Shown: piece after piece, positions 61,389 through 64,000 of the stretch
How positions within the stretch are numbered: the stretch's first letter is position 1
How the letters are laid out: each line of letters begins with the position of its first letter
Assembly: GCF_900638305.1 (NCBI RefSeq)
Contig: NZ_LR134506.1
Location: forward strand, 930,001 to 994,000
Length of the DNA stretch: 64,000 nt
Direction: 5' to 3'
Source of the DNA: Porphyromonas cangingivalis
GTDB taxonomy: Bacteria > Bacteroidota > Bacteroidia > Bacteroidales > Porphyromonadaceae
Program-made: the position numbers and the translations under genes
Notes under the pieces: generated by a model
What the model was told of the DNA's origin: nothing
Seen by the model: only the letters and a program-made list of their open reading frames with translations
Database searches by the model: none

Positions 61389-62018
61389 TTATACCATCGG
61401 GGCTTCTATGGGAGTATCGAGAGGTAGGGGGAGTGTGGTTGCGGAGAGCGGGTGTAGCATCCAGCCGACGAGGGGCTTCGGTTCGGAAGAGCCGTAGAGC
61501 TCGATATCCAGTTCGTGCGAACGACGATTAAAAACCTTTGCCCCCTTACCTGCCCTTACGATGGGCACGGTGGCGGATGCGACTGAAGGGGGAGTGCCTC
61601 CCGTCATCATCTCAAACCCGAAGGGGCGATAATACCCGATGAGAGACTCTTCCGCAGGGACGAGCGCCGCAACATCGTATCCCATGGTCGGTAGTTGTGC
61701 CAGTGTCTCCCTCAGCATCTTACCCATGATCCCTTGCCCTTGAAACTTCTTTGCCGTGCAGATCGCATAGAGGTATGCCACCTTGAGTCGCTTACCTTGG
61801 GCTGTTGTCGCCTCATAAGGCACGACTTGAATATGTGCCACCAATTCGTCTCCCTCAGCATAATACAAAAGAGTGCTCTCGGCATCGGCAACGAGGCTCA
61901 GTTGTGCCTCGTAATACGGCTCATAAGCCCCAAAAGCCTCGACAAGGAGTGCCAAAAGAGCTTTCTCCTGCACCTTGTCTGCAGGGTTGTATCTACGGAA
62001 GTGATAGGAAGGAGACAT
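61389..62018 (-). CDS. GNAT family N-acetyltransferase
   Basis: 209 residues. The GNAT core has HIQVVPYEATTAQGKRLKVA and the acetyl-CoA loop ICTAKKFQGQGIMGKMLRE (Q/R-x-x-G-x-G/A pattern), followed by YDVAALVPAEESLIGYYRPFGF. The C-terminal domain resembles SCP2-like ends of Eis-type acetyltransferases in length only. The substrate is unknown. Its gap to the DUF2156 gene is 9 bases, and both encode GNAT-fold enzymes. Confidence 0.85.
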   Translation of the reverse strand: MSPSYHFRRYNPADKVQEKALLALLVEAFGAYEPYYEAQLSLVADAESTLLYYAEGDELVAHIQVVPYEATTAQGKRLKVAYLYAICTAKKFQGQGIMGKMLRETLAQLPTMGYDVAALVPAEESLIGYYRPFGFEMMTGGTPPSVASATVPIVRAGKGAKVFNRRSHELDIELYGSSEPKPLVGWMLHPLSATTLPLPLDTPIEAPMV

Positions 62019-62027
62019 AGTATTGGG

Positions 62028-62933
62028 TTATTGACCTTGTTCGCAACGAAGTAGGATGATTTGCTTCTCAAGCATGATGGCAGGTCGGTAAGATAACTTA
62101 GCCTTACGCAACCCCTCTAAACCCAGATCTTCTTCTCTGTTGACATAAGTATATTGCTCAGGGATGTGAGCTGCAAACTCCTGATTGATGATCGTAAAAG
62201 CTCCATCGAAAGCGGTATCTGCCTTCTCGATATGGACTCCAAAAGTATCTTTATTGATCGGCATACCCATAGAGAACGCTATGACCTGCCCATCGACACG
62301 AATACAGCCCCCGAGCATACCGATCTCGGCGTGCTCACGAAGAGCTTTGACGACCATGTCCCTCTCTGCCTTGATGTCATCTGTACGCTCGCTGTTGCAG
62401 AACCAACGCTCTTCGAGAGCAATACAGTCCTCGACATTGGCGGCAGATATCTCCTCATACTTATAGTCGGGGTAAGTGGTCTTGAAGCGATTGATATGAT
62501 TGCGCTTGCTCTGAAGTTTCTTGCCCGAGAGGGTGACCAGCTTCTCCCGCTCATAGATATAATCGGTGTAGTTTTCGTTGGCAAGGACATGGATATTACC
62601 ACAATATGACTCATTCAGAGCCTCAACACCCTCGGCAGTCACCGCCATGAAGGTAAGCATGTATCCCATCTCCTTGAAGTCCGCATTGAGGTCTGCCAGC
62701 ACGCCCTCGAAGTCGCCATCCCCTATGGGCATAAGGCAAGCAGGACGCCCATCCGATGAGAGGAAGCGGACAATCATCATCCCCTTGTGAAAGGCAACCT
62801 GGGTATCGTAGTACCCACCCCAATTGTAGAGGTTGGCAAACGAATAGTCACAGTTGCGATAGGGAGACTCAGCCGTAAAAGCCATTATCCTATCCTTGTG
62901 AGCAAGAGACACTCTTTCAAATTTTATTATCAT
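62028..62933 (-). CDS. DUF2156 (phosphatidylglycerol lysyltransferase C-terminal-like) protein
   Basis: 301 residues from ATG 62933 (MIIKFERVSLAHKDRIMAFT); an upstream ATG at 63014 adds 27 residues that look unrelated to the family. It has two GNAT-like halves: DYSFANLYNWGGYYDTQVAF, then LSGKKLQSKRNHINRFKTTY (the aminoacyl-transfer basic motif) and GAFTIINQEFAAH with YVNREEDLGLEGLRKAKLSY at the end. These features are the DUF2156 signature. It is soluble, without the membrane half of MprF. First gene of a pair with the GNAT enzyme, with a 22-bp repeat array just upstream. Confidence 0.88.
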   Translation of the reverse strand: MIIKFERVSLAHKDRIMAFTAESPYRNCDYSFANLYNWGGYYDTQVAFHKGMMIVRFLSSDGRPACLMPIGDGDFEGVLADLNADFKEMGYMLTFMAVTAEGVEALNESYCGNIHVLANENYTDYIYEREKLVTLSGKKLQSKRNHINRFKTTYPDYKYEEISAANVEDCIALEERWFCNSERTDDIKAERDMVVKALREHAEIGMLGGCIRVDGQVIAFSMGMPINKDTFGVHIEKADTAFDGAFTIINQEFAAHIPEQYTYVNREEDLGLEGLRKAKLSYRPAIMLEKQIILLRCEQGQ

Positions 62934-63031
62934 GTGTTTGCGTAGCTTTGTATGTAGACGGCCACAGAGTCCGAAAGTAAAAACATAAAATCCAATCTTT
63001 CTATCCGCTGTCATCCTATTCTCTCTCGGCG

Positions 63032-63119
63032 CAAGGCCAGCATTCTGTGGGAGGGCAGAATGTTTTCTGTCCCATGTCAGAACGCTTTCTGTCCTGCTTC
63101 GTAGTATATTCTGTCAAGG
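63032..63119. repeat. 22-bp repeat array, family B (four units)
   Basis: Units at 63032-63053 (degraded), 63054-63075, 63076-63097 and 63098-63119 (half-dyad). The middle ones carry exact dyads CAGAA-TGTT-TTCTG and CAGAA-CGCT-TTCTG. The array lies in the gap 62934-63525, between the DUF2156 start and rpmB, upstream of the DUF2156 gene. Confidence 0.8.
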
Positions 63120-63176
63120 ATAAGTCGAAGAGAGCAGGAGTGATCATTAAGTTTCGGTGCCGCCAAATTATTTGTG

Positions 63177-63184
63177 CAAATATA
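63177..63184 (-). promoter_or_regulatory. -7 box upstream of the DUF2156 gene
   Basis: TATATTTG on the minus strand matches TAnnTTTG. The leader would run through the 22-bp array at 63032-63119. The inverted pair CAAATTATTTG (63164-63174) and GAAATAATTTG (63205-63215) lies around it. Confidence 0.5.
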
Positions 63185-63376
63185 CTCGAATCTCCACTGA
63201 ACTCGAAATAATTTGCATAAATTCACATGAAAAGTTGCGAGAATACTGACAAAAGAATCATCAGTAACAATAGTCAGCAATATCTATCCCTAAAGAAATA
63301 TCAGCCCCCAAACATTTTCACAATAAAGAAAACATAGTTTCCTCATACACACTGATTTTATTCCATTCTTTTTCCG

Positions 63377-63384
63377 TAAATTTG
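63377..63384 (+). promoter_or_regulatory. possible distal -7 box for rpmB
   Basis: TAAATTTG matches TAnnTTTG, 141 bases upstream of rpmB. Confidence 0.4.
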
Positions 63385-63439
63385 CAGTCTCAATAGCTTA
63401 TTATATATAGTTAAACAAGGGAGCAAACACTATGGTGCG

Positions 63440-63471
63440 TTTGGAAAATCCATAAAAAAGTTGTTACTTTG
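63440..63471 (+). promoter_or_regulatory. rpmB-rpmG promoter
   Basis: -33 TTTG at 63440-63443 and -7 TTACTTTG at 63464-63471, 20 bases apart. The -7 box is one base off TAnnTTTG. Confidence 0.65.
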
Positions 63472-63525
63472 CACCCTTGATACGACTAACGTAAAGTAAC
63501 ACAAAACAATATACATAAAAAGAAG

Positions 63526-63777
63526 ATGTCAAGAATTTGTCAAATCACCGGAAAGAAGGCGATGGTCGGAAACAACGTGTCGCACTCTAAGCGTCATACA
63601 AAGCGCACGTTTGAGGTAAATCTATTCGAGAGAAAATTCTACTGGGTAGAAGAAGGATGCTGGATCAAGATCAAGGTGTCTGCAGCAGGTCTCAGACTCA
63701 TTAACAAAATCGGTCTCGACGCTGCTATCAAGAGAGGTCTCGAAACAGGAACTCTTAGAAAATGTACTATACTTTAA
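63526..63777 (+). CDS. rpmB: 50S ribosomal protein L28
   Basis: 83 residues. [21 protein letters not shown] and [18 protein letters not shown] are diagnostic. The C-terminus [12 protein letters not shown] is the Bacteroidetes type. The CxxxGK start has one Cys only, so it lacks the zinc-binding pairs of some L28 forms. Followed after 23 bases by rpmG; this pair is usual in the phylum. Confidence 0.97.
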   Translation: MSRICQITGKKAMVGNNVSHSKRHTKRTFEVNLFERKFYWVEEGCWIKIKVSAAGLRLINKIGLDAAIKRGLETGTLRKCTIL

Positions 63778-63800
63778 TCTAAGGTAAAGAAACAAAGACA

Positions 63801-63989
63801 ATGTCAAAGAAAGCGAAAGGTAATAGAATACAGGTCATCCTTGAGTGCACAGAACACAAGGAAAGCGGTATGCCCGGTACTTCAAGATACATTACCACAA
63901 AGAATAGAAAGAATACACCGCAACGCATGGAGCTCAAGAAGTACAATCCCATCTTGAAGCGCATGACAGTACACAAAGAAATTAAGTAA
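63801..63989 (+). CDS. rpmG: 50S ribosomal protein L33
   Basis: 62 residues. Starts [20 protein letters not shown], then [19 protein letters not shown] and ends [20 protein letters not shown]. It is the type without zinc cysteines (one Cys only). Co-transcribed with rpmB; in Bacteroidetes a small DUF4295 gene usually follows, which would lie just beyond the window. Confidence 0.97.
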   Translation: MSKKAKGNRIQVILECTEHKESGMPGTSRYITTKNRKNTPQRMELKKYNPILKRMTVHKEIK

Positions 63990-64000
63990 TAAACTAAGAG

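Overview
This window looks like chromosomal DNA of a Bacteroidales bacterium, most likely a Porphyromonas species other than P. gingivalis. The evidence is as follows. The type IX secretion (T9SS) channel gene porV sits next to ispF, as in P. gingivalis. There is a haem locus with an HmuR-like receptor and an HmuY-family lipoprotein. There is a SusC/SusD (RagA/RagB-type) pair with BACON lipoproteins, a T9SS-type C-terminal sorting domain on a subtilisin, and an Mfa1-like fimbrillin. Many genes are preceded by the Bacteroidetes -7 box TAnnTTTG. Gene starts lack Shine-Dalgarno sequences, so starts were chosen from signal peptides, family N-termini and promoter positions. GTG or TTG extensions were usually rejected.

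Layout. 1-7025: an LptF/G permease end, ribBA and an orphan Mfa1-like fimbrillin on the plus strand, facing a minus-strand housekeeping operon nusB-yajC-ybbR-coaE-DUF5606. 7026-20500: an accessory minus-strand cluster that reads, in transcription order, two paralogous BACON lipoproteins, a subtilisin with sorting domain, a small PorV-like outer-membrane protein, a DUF4988/FISUMP-type lipoprotein, then SusC and SusD. 21007-28727: a TPR protein, an EF-G paralogue that has lost GTPase residues, tRNA-Pro, nitroreductase, guaA, trmD and ispF. 28743-31261: porV in a run rex-FAH-porV-ispF with no porU. 31690-39980: an NlpE-like lipoprotein, mutL and two small partners, an HhH protein, LolD-type ATPase, tcdA, a PEGA lipoprotein and aspS. 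40494-42106: twin tRNA-Asp genes with a complete ISAs1-family insertion between them. 42253-52532: a flippase-like gene broken at a G7 tract, then rsmA, mgtE, a GH10-like lipoprotein, ispG, comB-like, dacB and an AI-2E family exporter. 52770-61299: TlpA-like lipoprotein, haem locus (receptor, HmuY-like, PepSY membrane protein), DUF5020 protein and a probable MACPF-domain lipoprotein. 61389-63989: a GNAT enzyme, a DUF2156 protein, and rpmB-rpmG.

How the genes connect. The 7-20 kb cluster combines surface uptake (SusCD), surface proteolysis (subtilisin with T9SS signal) and surface lipoproteins, and resembles a peptide- or glycopeptide-harvesting unit. The haem locus would capture haem at the surface, import it, and possibly reduce it at the inner membrane. 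PorV at 28.7-29.9 kb is the general T9SS shuttle that would export the subtilisin.

The strongest undescribed signal is not a gene. Six intergenic sites carry tandem 22-bp repeats in two sequence families. In one family, every unit centres on the dyad CAGAA-N4-TTCTG, so the dyads repeat every two helical turns on one face of the DNA. Other points of note are the EF-G paralogue without its catalytic residues, an HmuY-like protein with no histidine, a probable MACPF lipoprotein, and the porV locus without porU.
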